Positions 1 to 22,100 of a DNA stretch of 64,000 nucleotides are shown piece by piece. The stretch comes from Setaria digitata (Eukaryota; Nematoda; Chromadorea; Rhabditida; Setariidae): positions 248,001-312,000 of the forward strand of contig RCAB01000010.1 of assembly GCA_003640385.1 (NCBI GenBank). Reading direction: 5' to 3'. The position numbers were made by a program, and so were the translations under genes. Each line of letters begins with the position of its first letter. Within the stretch, counting starts at the first letter, position 1. Below the pieces are notes generated by a model, which was not told the DNA's origin, ran no database searches, and saw nothing but the letters and a program-made list of their open reading frames with translations.

Positions 1-569
1 ACCACTGAAATTGGAGACTTCAGTGACAAAAGCTTCGAATGAAGTCTCACTTCAAAAGGCCGACCTTTTAGTTTAATCCTTGCTGGTACTTCAATAACCT
101 TATCAAGCAAATCACCAGCATCCATATAGTGATGCAGGAACTGAACGAGTACTAGGATCCGTATCACCTGACAAAACCTATTTGTGCACACTGACATCAT
201 ACGCTAAGGATTTATTGAATCTTTAACTATGGCAACTGAACGCTTGATTATGGTATTCAACAATTTTATAAAACCGGTAACTTCCGGTTTTTCTAGATCA
301 CTTTAGACTCGTTTTTTCACTACTGCAATAAATCCGTTTCAAGAGAGTTTACGTCCTGGAAATGCATTACAAAGTGGATTATGGACCTGATTTAAAAAGA
401 AAATTTAACTTCATTTTAAATCATATTCTAAATCATCAATACATCCGTACAAGAAAAATTGGTCTTTAATTCAGTGATCTACGTTTTTTCTCCTGTGATG
501 ACACTGCCTTAAAAGATGACTAAATATTAGAATCATTACAAAGTAAAATTTAAAGAAATAGAAACATAC

Positions 570-1754
570 GTCTGGCTCGTAAGTTATGAATTTATTATGA
601 CCTAGACCATGTGGCTGCATTAATCCTGAAGTTAAAGGACGCACAAAATCTTCATGAGTTATATAAATTTTAAATATCCGAGATGTTCCATCGTTCAATG
701 TCTAAACATGAAGATCAGGGTATGACATTCACAATCCTAAAATTAGTTTTGAAGCTCTATATATATAATTTTCCTAATAAAAGATTCGATTACTCTCGTA
801 CGAAATTATCACTCTGTTTTTCCATTCCATATTCCCTATGTACGAAGAAAGAAAGAAACAAGAAAAGAATAAAAGTTAGAAAGGAATGCAAAATGTAGCC
901 AATTTTCCTTTTTTCGTAACTTTACGTTTACTTTGCTTCATCAGTAAACAAAAACATTATGTTTCTCATGAAGAAGTGGAAACCCTTAATAACATATACC
1001 TTCGCCTTTAAAGCTGCAAAATATCGAAAAATTTTCTCTGGAGAGGAGCATTTTCGTAAACGATTTTCATACTTAATAATTCGCCTCCTTCGATAACTTT
1101 TCTTATTTTCCTTATCACTACGATTCGCAGTACTCATAATGATCCGGTTACTTTGATAGAGGTCCACATTCTCGGTATCTCGTGAGTTGCAATCGGCAGC
1201 TTCGGGACGGAAGTTTATTGTGAGTTCCTTGATTTGATGTCCAAGCCTTATTCAGCAGCGCTAATTATTAATATATTCCTCTTCCATACAACTGTTAGAC
1301 GAAAAACAAAGACAAAAATGTCGCAACAACGCACGTTTTAAGTTTTAAAACAAACAATGTGCAAATTACCTCATTCGATAGCAATTGTAATTTAGTCAGT
1401 ATCTAACTCCTCTATGCTTACCTTTCGCTTCAAATACAAAAGGATATCAAATAAAATGAAGCATATTACCTCCCCATTTGTTGTTGTCAAAAGTTATTAG
1501 CAGCGCTGGCAGACATCATGTCTAATTTATTCTTGGGAAGAAGTAACGTACCAGTTGTAATCTATGCACATGCCGAAAAGCAGACCAAAAATGATATACA
1601 AATTTCGTTTTATCCCTTTCACTGATTTCGGATGAATCTTTGGTCGTGAATGAAAAACGACATTCGAGAAATGCCAGTAACCTCTACCCACCTTTCTGTC
1701 GGTATAATGCATTGGATCCACTCGTTTGTTGCCTGAATAAGGCGATTTATGCAT
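570..1754 (-). CDS. micu-1: MICU1-like mitochondrial calcium uptake regulator, 5' part (partial)
   Basis: Three minus-strand exons join in phase: 1552-1754, 1000-1246 and 570-701. The rest of the gene lies beyond the left edge. The middle exon contains KYENRLRKCSSPEKIFRYFA, very close to the conserved MICU1 segment before its EF hands. The next exon contains THEDFVRPLTSG, the MICU 'PEDFVRSIT' region. The first exon has a basic stretch followed by a hydrophobic segment (NLYIIFGLLFGMCI), which fits the mitochondrial targeting and membrane region of MICU proteins. Family role: MICU1 gates the mitochondrial calcium uniporter from the intermembrane space through EF hands. Those EF hands are not in this window. 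The ATG at 1754 was chosen because a TAG acceptor lies 15 bases upstream. The acceptor at 1247 (AATAAG) is weak, but only it keeps the frame. MICU2/3 cannot be excluded, though the sequence favours MICU1. Confidence 0.8.
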
Positions 1755-1769
1755 CACTGATGAGTACTT

Positions 1770-2443
1770 CTACAGTACAATTTTGAAGGAATAATATAAC
1801 AAATTATAAAGTCAAAAAGAAATCAAAAATTAACAAAGCCTAACCCAGAATAGTATACTTCGATGGATGATAATCATCATCTGACTTCTTGGTCTCCTTT
1901 ATCGATGGAATACCACCTTCATATCTCATAAAAAACACACCAGCTGGTTGTAAGTTAAACAGATTTTTATACGTTCTTAACATTCCTGCAAAAACTTTTC
2001 TGATGAGTCATTACCTTAAGATCCACCGCTGTTGGTTAAGCATAAAAATCATTACTTTACAGATAAAGATCTAAGTGATCTGTGGGCGGTAAGACCAGAC
2101 ATGACTGCAGCTAATGAACTACGACTGACCCATCGAGGAAAAATTCAGCTACCCAAATGACATATTTTTCCCGACATAATTACACCATAATTGTTCAATG
2201 GAGGATGAGAACAAGTATTTCACACTCTGTGATATGCCACGAACTGAAAGATTTCCAGGAGAGCAAAGTGAGTGGTTGGTGTTAAGATATTGGTTGAGAA
2301 TTGTGGATGTTTATTGCGCGGGCTTGGGAAGTTCGGGGAGAGGGGTTTTGCGTATTATGATATACAATGCATTGCAGTTAGGTATAATTTACAGCAATTA
2401 AATGCTTCTATCCACAATTCCCAATGTTGTAACAACTTTCAGA
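1770..2443. promoter_or_regulatory. Divergent intergenic region between the MICU-like and first LanC-like genes
   Basis: This is the roughly 670-base gap between two head-to-head genes, so it should hold promoter elements for both. The stretch 2198-2267 is open from an ATG and ends in a good donor (GTGAGT at 2268), with a good acceptor at 2443. It could be a 5' untranslated exon of the LanC-like gene, because its frame does not join the coding frame at 2462. I see no recognisable core promoter motif. Confidence 0.4.
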
Positions 2444-2461
2444 TTTGTCAGTAGAAAAATT

Positions 2462-5412
<2,951 letters not shown>

Positions 5413-5800
5413 TTATATTGTCCTCAATTTTTCTAATTGCGGCCCACTTCATGTGCAGGAATGTAATTAATTCATGATTGCTTTCATTAAAGAAATATTT
5501 GGGACTAAGGTATTCCTAATACTCTGTGGATATTTCCATAAAAATTACTGTTTTCTAAAGATTTTTGTCGATGTAACATGTTTTATGGTGTGACGAAACC
5601 TTTTAATGTGCAGTTTTTCTTTTTTCGCCTTTTCAAGTAAATCATTCAATTTATGGTAGCATTGGTACAAACAGACTGAATTCAACAACGAAATAAATCG
5701 ATATTTGAACAGGATCATTCAAGAATTCATGAAGTGGTGCAATTATTGGGTAAGCGTGTTCTATATTTGCAGCTTTTGGATATAAGGAAAACGATAAAGG
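5413..5800 (+). promoter_or_regulatory. Short intergenic region between tandem LanC-like genes, with splice acceptor
   Basis: This 388-base spacer separates the stop of copy 1 from the ATG of copy 2. It contains a good acceptor (TATATTTGCAG, ending at 5772) 28 bases before the second ATG. No AATAAA occurs until about 5690. The short spacing, shared orientation and acceptor fit either a nematode operon spacer or an independently trans-spliced downstream gene. Confidence 0.5.
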
Positions 5801-8226
<2,426 letters not shown>

Positions 8227-11112
8227 ATAGTGTTTTAATGTTTGCCTTTTTATGAGGCTTTTCTTGAGAACTTTACTACTGATAACATTTTTTCTATATA
8301 TTATAATTTCATCTGTGAGCTGCTTTTGATGTTAAGATGTGAAAAACTAAATAAAAGTTTTAGATGCCTTTTACAACATGACGATGGTTTGCGTACAATG
8401 CACCAAAATTATTGGAAAAGATGAGCAAATTTTAACTTTATTTTCCTGAAACTGTTGTTCTGTAATATTTATTTTATGTAATCATGAACTGATTAATTTT
8501 GGAATAATTCTAAGGCAGAGGATATAAGTTTGATGTTAGAGTAATCAGACGTATGCAGAATTTGTAGTTTGTACCTAATTATTTTTCGTGTGAAATAGCG
8601 TAATGTTTTTGATCAGATAGCTGCATCAGAAGTCAGTAGTCCCTGAAGAAAGCCGTTTGTTTCCGACTGCAAAGCTTACCTTATACTCATTAATAATCAT
8701 CACCAACATCAATAAACACGGTGGTGGGCTACATTTGCTGTTGTCCTTAAGAGACAAGCATGTCGTAACACTTCTTGTAATTTTTGGGTACTTTTGATAA
8801 AGATTATGAAAGAGCGGCAAGAAGGGCACATAGACAGATACACAAAATGCGATAATGGGACTAATACTCATATGCAAATCGCACAGCATGTCGTCTACCT
8901 TTTGCAACGTTACAGAAGCCGGTATTTGTGTTTAGATCGTCAATTTGTCTGCACTGACACTGTTTTATTTTCGTCCGCTTTCTCACAGTCTAATAAGTTG
9001 TAAAATAAGCTAATCCAAAACAAAAGTTGCTTTTCCTTTCAGTGATCGTAATTTCTTTGACTAAATAAAAATTTAGTCTAAAGAAAAATAATCGAAATAA
9101 AAATTTGAAATATTTTTAGTAGAAGAATATATGTGATAAACCCTTTATTATCTAGTGTTTAGTGATCAAAATTAACCACTAGTTTTGTAAACTGTACATT
9201 TAGAACAAACGTTTAAGATATGTAGTTCTTGTTTTTATTGAATTAATTCTGTAATTGAGTAAAGAAGCCAGTTATCTTTATTTCTGCAGTCTTGAAAACG
9301 CTGTCACTTACGCAAATATTATACCCGACAAATCACTGAGTCAGTAAACTAGATGTAATTCTCTTGATGTAGTTCACATGTTTTACTTTTTTAAAATAAT
9401 TGGAACATCACAAACATTTTAATTTGTTACATATATAATATCATTTTGAAACCTGCTGTATTGTAAACATCTGTATTAGCATCTTACCTGGCGGAAATTC
9501 ATCCTGATAATAGTAGTGCTATCTAGCATATATAATTTATAATCTTTTATCAGAGGTTGTTGTGAAGACTTCGATTTACGTAGTTTACAAATCAACAAAA
9601 CGTCTCTGGGTATCTTTCAACCAAATAACATTGCTCATTAATATTGCTCGCTGCAGAGCTAAACTTTAGTTGATAATGCTAATAGTAATAATAATGATAG
9701 TGGTAATGAGATTGGAGCCAGAATACATTTCTCGACTGACGTACCTGTCATTCACAGTTGTCAATCAAATATGATGTTATAGCAGTCGACTTCCCTTTTT
9801 CTCTATTTTCACCTTTGTTCTCAATCATTTTTCAACTAGTATTGTTTAAGATGTGTATTTTCTTAAACATAAGTATTTTTTTTTTTTAATACTTTCAGAA
9901 ATATGTTTTCTTGTTAGTACAATTTCTAAAATTTTTGAATGCACCAAATTGTATAAATCGCTTCTATAGACTATATGCACGAATAGTTTCTAAACTAATT
10001 TGCTCGTCAATTCCCTGAACAAGCGTTATTAATCTTTGCCAGTTTTTTAACTTAAAAAATATGCTGATTAGGCAATAACTTAATTCAGTTCAACTTCATT
10101 TTAAATAAAGTTCAAGCGACCTCTTGTTCTTGTTCTTATTTCGTTATCAAATGTATGACCTTTATTTCATTTCAAATCTATTCCAAAGATGTTATATGTG
10201 GAATGCCTTTCATTTCTGGACATTTGAAAGAGTGTTTTTTTTTCTTTTTTTCTGTCCCGCAAATTACACCCGTCTTAGTTTTACTAATCTGAAAAACTGA
10301 TTTGCTGTTCCATGTATAAAGTAAACAAAGAAAAAAAAACTTTTAACTGTTTCTAGAATTAATTCACAGCCACTTAAGAATCAAAATCGAAGTGATCCAT
10401 GAAATTTCAGCATTTAATTCAAAGGTCTGTTCCCACATATTATTTGCATAGAAATAATAAAACATGGATATTTAGAAACACTGCTTGTTCGGCCAAGACT
10501 TGTTAAAGGAATGAAATACCGAGTTGCTGAAAACTACATGAACTCTCCTCCTTCATGCGTTTCTTTTTTTCCTTCGCCATGATTCTAATGTTAAAACAGT
10601 TCAAAAAATAAACCTATCAGAATAAGTGACATGCAAGAAAATAAGTGGTCAGAATATCATGTTAATGCTTCAAACCATCACTAAAATTCATGTTTTGGTA
10701 TCGAGAGTAATAAATGTGCAATAGTCCACTTCACTTTTGCAAAAATGTAGCCTACCCATCTTTGATACACAAAATCGTTATATAGTTCGCTCAAATTGTC
10801 ATGTCGTCAAAATTTGCGTATAAAACGTTTCTTAAACTCCTTGGGCCTTTTCATAAATCATTATCGCTTAAAGCATCAGAATTCGAACCTTAGCTATGTT
10901 ACAGAAGAAGAAAAGAAAAACAAAAATTTAGATAATTCGTTTAGAATAAAAATATTTGTCAGAAAATTCTCAAGTAAAAATAATTTTAGTAGTTCTTTTT
11001 GCAGTTAGTTGACATTAAGTTGATGCGCTGACCGGTTCAAAACTTAAATTTTGTCATGTTTAAGAGTTGTTGAGTTTCAAAAACTAAAAAATATTCATTA
11101 ATTCAGGGGAAA

Positions 11113-11313
11113 ATGCAGACAACCACGGAAGATAACAGTAGTGGTATTTTGAGTATTGCAACAAAAATGAACAGCAGGAGCTGGATGACATTTGCACTTC
11201 AAAGAATATGCCGAACTTACCCTAATGTATTCACGGTTCTGTTGTCTGGATGGAACTATTTGGTGTTTCTCTTTCATCGTTTGAAATTAAATAACTGTGA
11301 CAGAAAAGGATAA
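11113..11313 (+). CDS. Candidate small gene, 66 residues, unrecognised
   Basis: The ATG at 11113 lies just after an AATTCAG acceptor (ends 11106), the arrangement seen at the other gene starts in this window. The frame runs to TAA at 11313 and is richer in GC than its surroundings. The predicted product starts MQTTTEDNSSG, has a middle with several aromatic residues (SGWNYLVFLF) and a basic end. I recognise no domain and no signal peptide. A frame of this length also arises by chance in such sequence, so this is only a candidate. Confidence 0.22.
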   Translation: MQTTTEDNSSGILSIATKMNSRSWMTFALQRICRTYPNVFTVLLSGWNYLVFLFHRLKLNNCDRKG

Positions 11314-11732
11314 GATAAATAAGACCAGAAACAGTAACCGTAACGATTCCTTGTAAATGGTGTGAGTTGGTTTAATTAACACATTGTTATTATGAATAGT
11401 GTGTAAATTAAAGGTTTAGATTGTAAAATGATTAAGATGGTGTTCTGTTCATATGATTTACAATCAGCTGAGTACGTCCTTCGTTTACTGTTATTCATTA
11501 TTAGTAAAGTTATCTCATCAGTTAATGGAATGACAGGTCAGTATAATATAATTCATACTTAGTTTAGTGATTCTAAAGCTGATGTCCAATGTGAAAGGTG
11601 TCTTGAGATTAAAAAAAAAATTCTAACAAGGTATGGAAAGCATTAAGTATAATGTTAGAGTATAAAATTATATTTCAACATTGAATCAGATTTGCTGAAA
11701 TAGTGTCGAAATATAGCTTCATACTCTTACAG

Positions 11733-11753
11733 AAAAAAAAAAAAAAAAAAAAA
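11733..11753. repeat. Poly(A) run, 21 bases
   Basis: Uninterrupted A tract in intergenic DNA. There is no visible target-site duplication or upstream retroelement body, so I treat it as a simple repeat. Confidence 0.8.
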
Positions 11754-12120
11754 TGCCGTAAATTTTTTGTCAAGTCTGTATAAACGTTCTATACTCTAAA
11801 TTTCCTTTGCAACCAAAAATTTAAAAATTTAACTTACTTTCAAAAATTCAAAATTTAAACAGCAAGAAATTGAAGGGTAAATAACCTCATTATATATTCT
11901 TTCTAACTTGATTATTTGTGGAATGAAACATAAGCATATACACTTTCGAATAGAAATGCTCATTGCTACCTTGACTAAAGGTGCACAGTAGCTAATTATC
12001 GGTGAAATATTACTCTAAAAGGTCATTACTGAGTGGATGAAAAAAAGAACCATCTGGAGATTGACATGACAACTACAGTTTTTCATGATCCTACGGAAAT
12101 CTCAAATTGAAAGAATTACA

Positions 12121-12122
<2 letters not shown>

Positions 12123-12156
<34 letters not shown>
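12123..12156. repeat. (AT)17 microsatellite
   Basis: Perfect alternating AT tract of 34 bases. It is self-complementary and likely polymorphic in length. Confidence 0.95.
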
Positions 12157-12158
<2 letters not shown>

Positions 12159-15100
12159 ATAATCAGACGGGAGATAGCGCTCCTTGACAACGACATTTGC
12201 AACAAAACAATCAGATTAACCTCTGCTTGGTACCTCTTTTATAATATGCACATGTCAGCTTATCCGCCGTTTAGTGTCTTGGAAACTGTGGGTCAGAAAT
12301 TTATGGATGGGGAATAAGATAAGTAAAAACATAGCACATAGTAAAATATGAATGAAGTAAAAAGAAGTATAAACTGGAAACGCTTAGAACAGTATCGTGG
12401 TGGATGGCTAAGTAAATTTTCAATCAAATATACTTTTTAGGAAGACCTTCCTTTGAAACTCAAATATACTCAAAATAAATCTTTTTATCGCGATTCAGAA
12501 ACAGAATAAAATATGAATCATAATCAAAAATATATCTTGCAATACACACAAGTTATGGTGTTTACATTGTAGTTTCTAACCAGTCCTTTTAAAAATATTA
12601 GGTCATAAAAGGAAGAGTGTCAGCAAATAGGTGAGAACGTTGCATAGCTTATTTACAGTATGATGCAGCACAAGTGATAAGAAGAAAATGAGTAGGCAAG
12701 AGAGATGGAAAAAAACGTTGTGAAATATTCCCTGCTAAAAAGAAAAAAGGACAGGAAGAAAAATCTAAAACGGAAGCAAACGACCCTGCAATGTGGTGTT
12801 AAATTATTATTCAAGAATATGCTTGTCATTTTCCTCTTCAGTGGATTATCGTTGTCAAAGAGCGGCGGACGCCAATAATAAACGATAAAAACATATACAC
12901 AAAAATAAAGCACGTGGATATACAAATAGACAGATGGGAATATATAATGAATTATTAAAGGGAATTAGAAACAATGTATGCAATGATAGTAGTAGACAGG
13001 AGTAAAAAGTCATTAAACAAATCCTCTCAAAACCTACATGAAGAGTCATTTAATTGGTTATAATCCTAAAATATTACAGATTCCAAATCCGATTCAGGAT
13101 AACTTACTCCAGAGCGATAGATACTAAGTGTACAAACTTTGTAAGACTATGTCTAATATTGCTGCTTTTCAAATTAAACTTAATTTTTTTACGATATCTT
13201 TAAATTTGGATGAAAAAAAACCTTAGCAGAAATTGCTTAATCGGTTAGCTTTCTGTATCTGTACCTGTAATTTATATCATAAAATTATATTCAAAATAAA
13301 AGCGCATATGGCTTTAACACATGACTGGTGTTTACAGTAGTTAGAACGACAGCTCCTTAAGACCATTCACCTGTTATTCGTGATATATAAACGTTTTGTC
13401 ACATTACAGTGATGAAAATAATTCTGGTTCAGTTTAATTAAATAGAGAAGCTTTCTGAAATGAAGTCAGTATCAGTAATCAGTAATCACCAATCAAGATA
13501 GAAGAGTGAGGAAAACAGATGAAAAAAAATCTGCGGAATAATCAGATCCCGTAGAGGAGATATTGGCCATGCAAGACAGACAGGTAAGGCAGAGTCTCTA
13601 ACAACAAGCACAAATTTTAGCTTTTTGTCAGGTTGATTTGATACTTTTTCTCTTCAGATCAAAGGTAAATCATAGTTAAGAATTTCGAAAATGATTTTAA
13701 ACTCCCGAAAGTTTGTAATCTTATCAACAAATAAAATAACTAGCCGCCTGCAAGGTAATGTTCTGAAAAGACAAAAATCATATTTAAGAAAATTCAGTTT
13801 TCAAGAGCAAGAGATAAAATATACTAGAATCAAAAATACTCGGCAGAGTTCCAGTCATACTCTTCGATGTGGATGAGAATCGATAGAAAACAAATTGCAG
13901 CAGTCCTTGAGTGACATAGTAAAAGCTTACCGCCCTTAAAAAACGATACCTTTTATTGACGCTGCTACTTTGGCGGTCAGTAGAAAGTGAAGAAAAACGA
14001 TTACGTTGAAGTCGAGTTCATACTGAATAACAACTGTTCCTGTTTCCTGCGAAGGTTCCCAGAAAAATTTTTAGTACCACATACAGTCAGTTGCGTAGAT
14101 GAAGTGATTTTCAAATTACTGATTAATAAAAAATGGAACGCCCAGTCTCCTAGGATCTCTTGAAAATCATTAAAATTTATATTTCATTTCAAAACAAAAT
14201 TCTAGAGGTGATTTATAGCAGTGACTAAAAATCGCTCAAAATGACTTCATTGGCCTCTAAATATATCACAGATAAATGTACATACGTATGTAAAATTATT
14301 AATATATTATACAAAGCAGACCTGGAAAACTTGACGTTGTTAAGATCTGAGAAACTTATGGAAATAAGTAATACAACACCAGGAGAAAGTCTGATTTTAA
14401 AAATAGTTCAAATCACCCGAAGGAAAGGGTATAGTCCTTTGGGTTTACAGCAAATGTTTTGACCTGAGAGGCTAGATTTGTATATATTCATATAATTGCA
14501 TTTTAATACTTACTTTAGTTTGCTAGAATCAAAAGCATGAAGACCTCTATCAAAAATAAATCCGCTAAAGTTTTAGGAAAAACTGTTCTGCGATCTCAAG
14601 ACATGTGCACATTATATGAATTGATATCCAAACAACTTAGTTTAGACATGTCATATTTTCAACAGTTTAATTATCAGAAAGCATGAACAAAAGCAATATA
14701 TTTGCATAATAGTTTTCTTTTGTTATTCTTATCATTGTTGATAGACAGAAAAACTTAATAAGACATTTATTTTGCAAATCTAATGAAACAAGAAGTACCT
14801 TGAGCTTATGTTATGCAGTAAATACTGATGCACCGAGACCTTAAATTATATTAATATTGGTCAAAAGAAAAAATGAGCAATATTTCTTTTAATATACATT
14901 TTATTTAGTGCATAGACCGGTAATTTGTTGCAAAAAACTAAAGTGTAAAGGGTATTATAACGGAACACTTGAAATAGCGGAAATATGCCATTAATTGACG
15001 TGAAAAATTTGAGAAGCAAAAATAATTCTCATTAATGGAATGAAAGAATCGAACAGGAAAACAAATGAAGACCGTGTTAGTTGTTGGACAAAATTTAGTA

Positions 15101-15390
15101 AATAAATAGGAAAGTATAACAACCGCTTCACCACTTTAAAAAAATAAAACTAATTCATCCTGAGGACAGCAATGAATCAAAATTAAATGAGGAAATGGGA
15201 ATGAGCCCTTTAACACTAATAGGATGAAATGGCACGACTAAAATTTCTCGGACATGGGGAAAATTTTTAACGAAGGAAGAGAGCTATAAAATGTCGGTTT
15301 CAAGGAATGTACATCAAGACCAAAAAAAACAATTTTAGAAATTGTGAGACGAAGATTGGATAATGTAGAAATGCTCTTTCACGATATCAT

Positions 15391-17597
<2,207 letters not shown>

Positions 17598-17778
17598 CCG
17601 TCGCTCAGCGCTCGCCTTATTGTTTGCTGCGAAAATTCCAAAACCCGACGAAATTTGAGTAGTTTCGAAGGAAAAAGAACAGTAGTAAACAAATAAACAA
17701 ACAAACAAACAGCTCAGTACTTGCACGGTATCAGTCCAAGTACACACAGATTTGATGATATGTCCTCGTTGCTGTCCC

Positions 17779-17822
17779 TATGTGTGTATGCGTGTGTATT
17801 TCAAAGTGTCGTCTGTGTGTAT

Positions 17823-17858
<36 letters not shown>

Positions 17859-17875
17859 ATACACACACACACAAA
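17779..17875. repeat. GT/CA dinucleotide repeat in inverted arrangement
   Basis: A TG-rich stretch (17779-17822) is followed directly by a long CA-rich stretch (17825-17875), so the strand could fold into an imperfect hairpin. It lies about 180 bases 5' of the forkhead gene start. Confidence 0.85.
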
Positions 17876-19139
17876 TACAACAAACAATGTAATGTGATTG
17901 GTTGTTGAGAAAACGTATTGCCTTTATTACAACATGCATCATTTGGGGCGGGGCAGATACAAAGTGAGTAGGAGGTGCAAATGTTGAGCGACGCTCCAAT
18001 TGTTTTCGCAGCAGGAGACGGTAGGAATGAAGGGGATAGTAATGATTTGAAATGGTTGGATGAGGATGGGTCGACTTTAAATTGGTTTGAATTGATTGGA
18101 ATAAAATTAGATAGGATAGGATAAGTTAGAGTAGTGATGGATAGATGCTAACACTCAAAATGATCCATTATTGAAAACAAATTGGCGTGGCATTCACCTG
18201 ATCCTCATCATTACATTTGTATTAATGCGTTCAGTAGTCAGTTTCACCACCTTCCTTTTTTTGTTTATTGTTTTGAGTTGTAGGATTATCTGAAGAGCCA
18301 CTTGTAACGATAACAAAAAGAAATACTAATTCATAATACTCCAAATCATCCTGGAATTTCAATCGAACTCAAAATTAACTTTCTTTTAGTCACGGGTAAA
18401 AGTGATGCGAACTAAATACCCTCTGCAGCAACTGTCGCGAAATGTTAGAAAATAGATTAACTTTAAAAAAAAGTGCAATATTAATGCTATGTACAAGCAA
18501 ACATGTAAGTATCATTAGCGAACAGTAAAATAAATTTCACCCATCACTGAAATTTCAACTTAAAGAAAATAACTAGATCATATGGCCTAGTAAGATGCAT
18601 ATAAACTTTCCGGCAAGAAAATATGAAATTTTCAAATAATTCTGATTCAAGATCAAAGTCAAAAATTGCTAAAAGCAGAATAACTGCTCAAATTGTCAGT
18701 TAATTTATTTTTTTAAATGAAATTTTTCAACCTCATACCAACTCTTGATATTTATTTTTGAGGCAGTTATCAGAAAATATTTGTGAATTGAAAAAAAAAT
18801 ACTCAATTCACCAAGAATAATTTTAAGTGATGCATTCAAGTCAAGGAAGTTACTTTCTCTGACTTATGCAAGATTGCTAACAGTTTACTCTAAATAGTCA
18901 ACCACTGCGAGTTACCACTGCAGTTACAAATCCAATTTTTTAAGCTGTAATAATGGGCACCAGACTTCTTCGTCATTTCGCTTTTAAGATTAACAGTCAC
19001 CTTGGTCGATTATGTAAATGCGAATCAGTTATTTCAATTTTAACAAATATTTCTTTTATTTGAGGTCACAAGCACTGTGTTCACTGCTGTATGCTTCGTT
19101 TTGATGCATAGAATATTTAATGCTTGTCTTCTCTCTCTC

Positions 19140-19164
19140 AAAAAAAAAAAAAAAAAAAAAAAAA
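19140..19164. repeat. Poly(A) run, 25 bases, after a CT tract
   Basis: A 25-base A tract directly follows a short TCTCTCTC tract. No retroelement body is visible upstream. Confidence 0.8.
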
Positions 19165-22100
19165 GAAATCTTGCGATGTACAGTGATATCAATAATATTG
19201 CTATGCAAGTATGTATAGGAAATTTATTGAAATCACTGTTGTTCTACAGTTAAAATAAGAATAAATAAATTGTTGTTAAACAGAAGATATAAGATGAGTT
19301 GATAAAGCTTATCAAAGGAACAAGCCCGTAAAAATAAGCTTCATAAGTAATCGATTTAGCGACTATTCTAAACAAATGTGAATAATGATGCTTATTAAGT
19401 TGAAGCAGCAACACATCCACACCAGAAACTGCTGACTTATTCGCACTATTCCCCATTTTGAGCTCTGGTCACCCTTGTACTTTTCTCGTGAAAGCTTTAC
19501 GTCCTATTTTTATGCAACAAACAAAAGTTTTAAAATCCAACACTACGACTAATAATGGTAAAGGACAAACATCATATGAGTACAAAATTCTCACTTGACA
19601 ATTAATGATGTACAGTATTATTAATAATTTCATATTATTATATGAGCTATTAAAGTTTGTTTATTTGATAGTCCAAAGAACTGATTCAAATAGTGGTGCA
19701 TCAAGCACCTACCGCAGTACTTAGCAGTGCACTTGATAGAATCTGTTGTTGAGATAGCTAATCCCAAAATTGCTTTTCATAACTAGCTTACTCTACATTC
19801 TATTTAATGATACCGACAGGAAAGAAGAACGAGAATTCTTCTCTTTTTACGTTTAAACTTGATCACTTTACTATTTCCTCTACTATTTCTTTACACTTAC
19901 TTACTGTCCTGTTCACTACTACCAGTTTACTTTTGATATTCTATTGATTCTAGTGTTACCAATAATAGCAATAGTTAATTCGATAGACTTGATATGGAAA
20001 ACTTCTGTGGTCTAACTTTATTTAGAAACAGTTGCCAATTTACCGCAGGACTGGTTTGACCACAATTAAAATTAATCTAGTGCTTAACAAACATCAATTC
20101 TTCAGGAAAATCTACATCGTCAGGACGGTTCTGAAATGCTTCAATGAATACGAAGCGAAGTCTATTAATATAAATATACTATATATTATATCCATTTCAA
20201 TGAGCGTGTCAATTTATGTTATACGATTGCAATGATTCATACTTCCGCTCTATCTATTGAAGAAATACCGCAACAGTTATCGAACTTTTTTTCTGATGGA
20301 AACTATCAGTAGTACTATTAATTTTTCTTATATTCGTAGCAAATTCTACAAAAATTGTAAAACGAACCGTGGGAGAATTCAGTGAAGCGAAAAAAAAACG
20401 AAAATTTACAGCAGGAGTAATTGTTTGATCAGAACAGTAGAGAGATGTAGAACCCCCTTTTTAAATATATTATTCATGAAGCAATGAGGATAATACACAT
20501 TAATGAACTTTTCCGGGAAAAAGTTATTTTTATTAAGCGATTTTTAAAAATTTTTTTAAAGCCATTTAATGTTGTTGACAACAGCACTTTGTGATTAACA
20601 CATTACGGAAGCTTCGCTCTTCGCGCCACGTTGATTATGCAAAATTTTCTGTCACGTGGATCACACATCAGTTCCAGTAGAATCTCCTTTTAATTTGTTG
20701 ATAAATTTTCTCTATTTCTACTAGATTTATAATTTTTTTTTTTGTTTTACACTAGATTTGCTTACCTAGTTTTCACTTTTTAAGCATTCAAAAGTTATTG
20801 TTCACGTATCTTGATCCACTTCTAAAATGTAATCGTAATAATTAAATATGAGAAAGATGTATGGATTTTAACTTGATAGATAAGACAAAAGCCAGTTTTT
20901 ACCAATATTAACAAATATAACTTTTATGTTAATATCGTATCATTCAAGAGTAAATAACAAAGAATTTGAAATAATGATGAACCACTTTCATTTGTATAAA
21001 TGTTGTAAAACAATTCACTGTAAACTGAAAATAATACAGAAAATTATGCAACTATGCGTGAGATTGATAAATGTGACTAATAAAAGGCTGACTAACGAAG
21101 AGTCAATCATTCGACTTGTTTTATTTAATAAAATTTTTGCAGAGAGATAACTGTCATGCAAACGATGAAACACAAAAAAAGTAAAATCTATGGTTATATG
21201 CCTCATTGCCAAGGAATGTTCTACTAGCGTCGTTGTCTAATGATATTAACGACTACTGCATACGTGAAAATCTGAAATAAGTGTTAATACTGATTTAAAC
21301 GGAATTTGCTCGTAAAAGATGAATAATTAGAAACAGGGAAATTTTAGCAGGAGAAAAGATGCTGTTGAAACAGAAGTGGGAAATGTATCAATCCAGGGTA
21401 TTAACATTATTAACAAATACTGCTACTGGAAGGGTGTGAACAAGCAATGACACTTCCTCCCTATAATAATCACTGACAACTAACTCTTGAGACAAGCACT
21501 GTTTATCCAGCACCAAATTTTTCTCACTCTTTCCAATACGATTATACAACAGAACATTTGATCATTAACAACTAATCCTAACTTTCAGTCACACCATAAA
21601 TTTAAGTTAAATTTTATTTGATTACTTCAAAATCTAGTCGACGTCTGACAAAGGAGAACAGAGCAATAAACGATACTAGAAACACAGTGCTAAAAAATAT
21701 AAAAAAATAAGAAAAGGAAAATAAATACCGCAGTACCATCCTAGTTCACAATTAACTTCAAATGAAATACAAGAAATAGCAGTTATTTACTATCTCGAAT
21801 TTACATAATATGATCAAAATTTCACAGAGATCCATGGATCGTTTGCCACGGAACAATTAAAATATTGATATGTAAATATGATGAATCCTTTGAAAAGGAA
21901 TGAGAAAGTCTGCAGATGAGATATGAAGATGGCTTGCTCTTCTTGATAACCAAATGTACATTCATTAGCTTCTCAGTATAACAAATCCAGGATTAACCAG
22001 AGACCACACTCATCAACAAATGATTTTACGAACCAGAGACCAATCGCAGAGAAGTATCGAAGTCATACCAGTAGATACAAAAGAGGATATTTTTTAATAA

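Larger units (their letters stand above)
8227..15390. other. Long AT-rich region without a confident gene
   Basis: About 7.2 kb between the second LanC-like gene and the 3' end of the forkhead gene. I see simple repeats (separate entries), one small candidate reading frame at 11113-11313 (separate entry) and no other run of spliceable, conserved-looking coding sequence on either strand. Short open frames such as 10796-11008 and 14241-14462 have ordinary AT-rich composition and no family resemblance. Confidence 0.6.

Noticed and set aside
10796..11008. 70-codon plus-strand frame
   Set aside because: AT-rich, Lys/Asn-rich chance composition with no motif or splice support.
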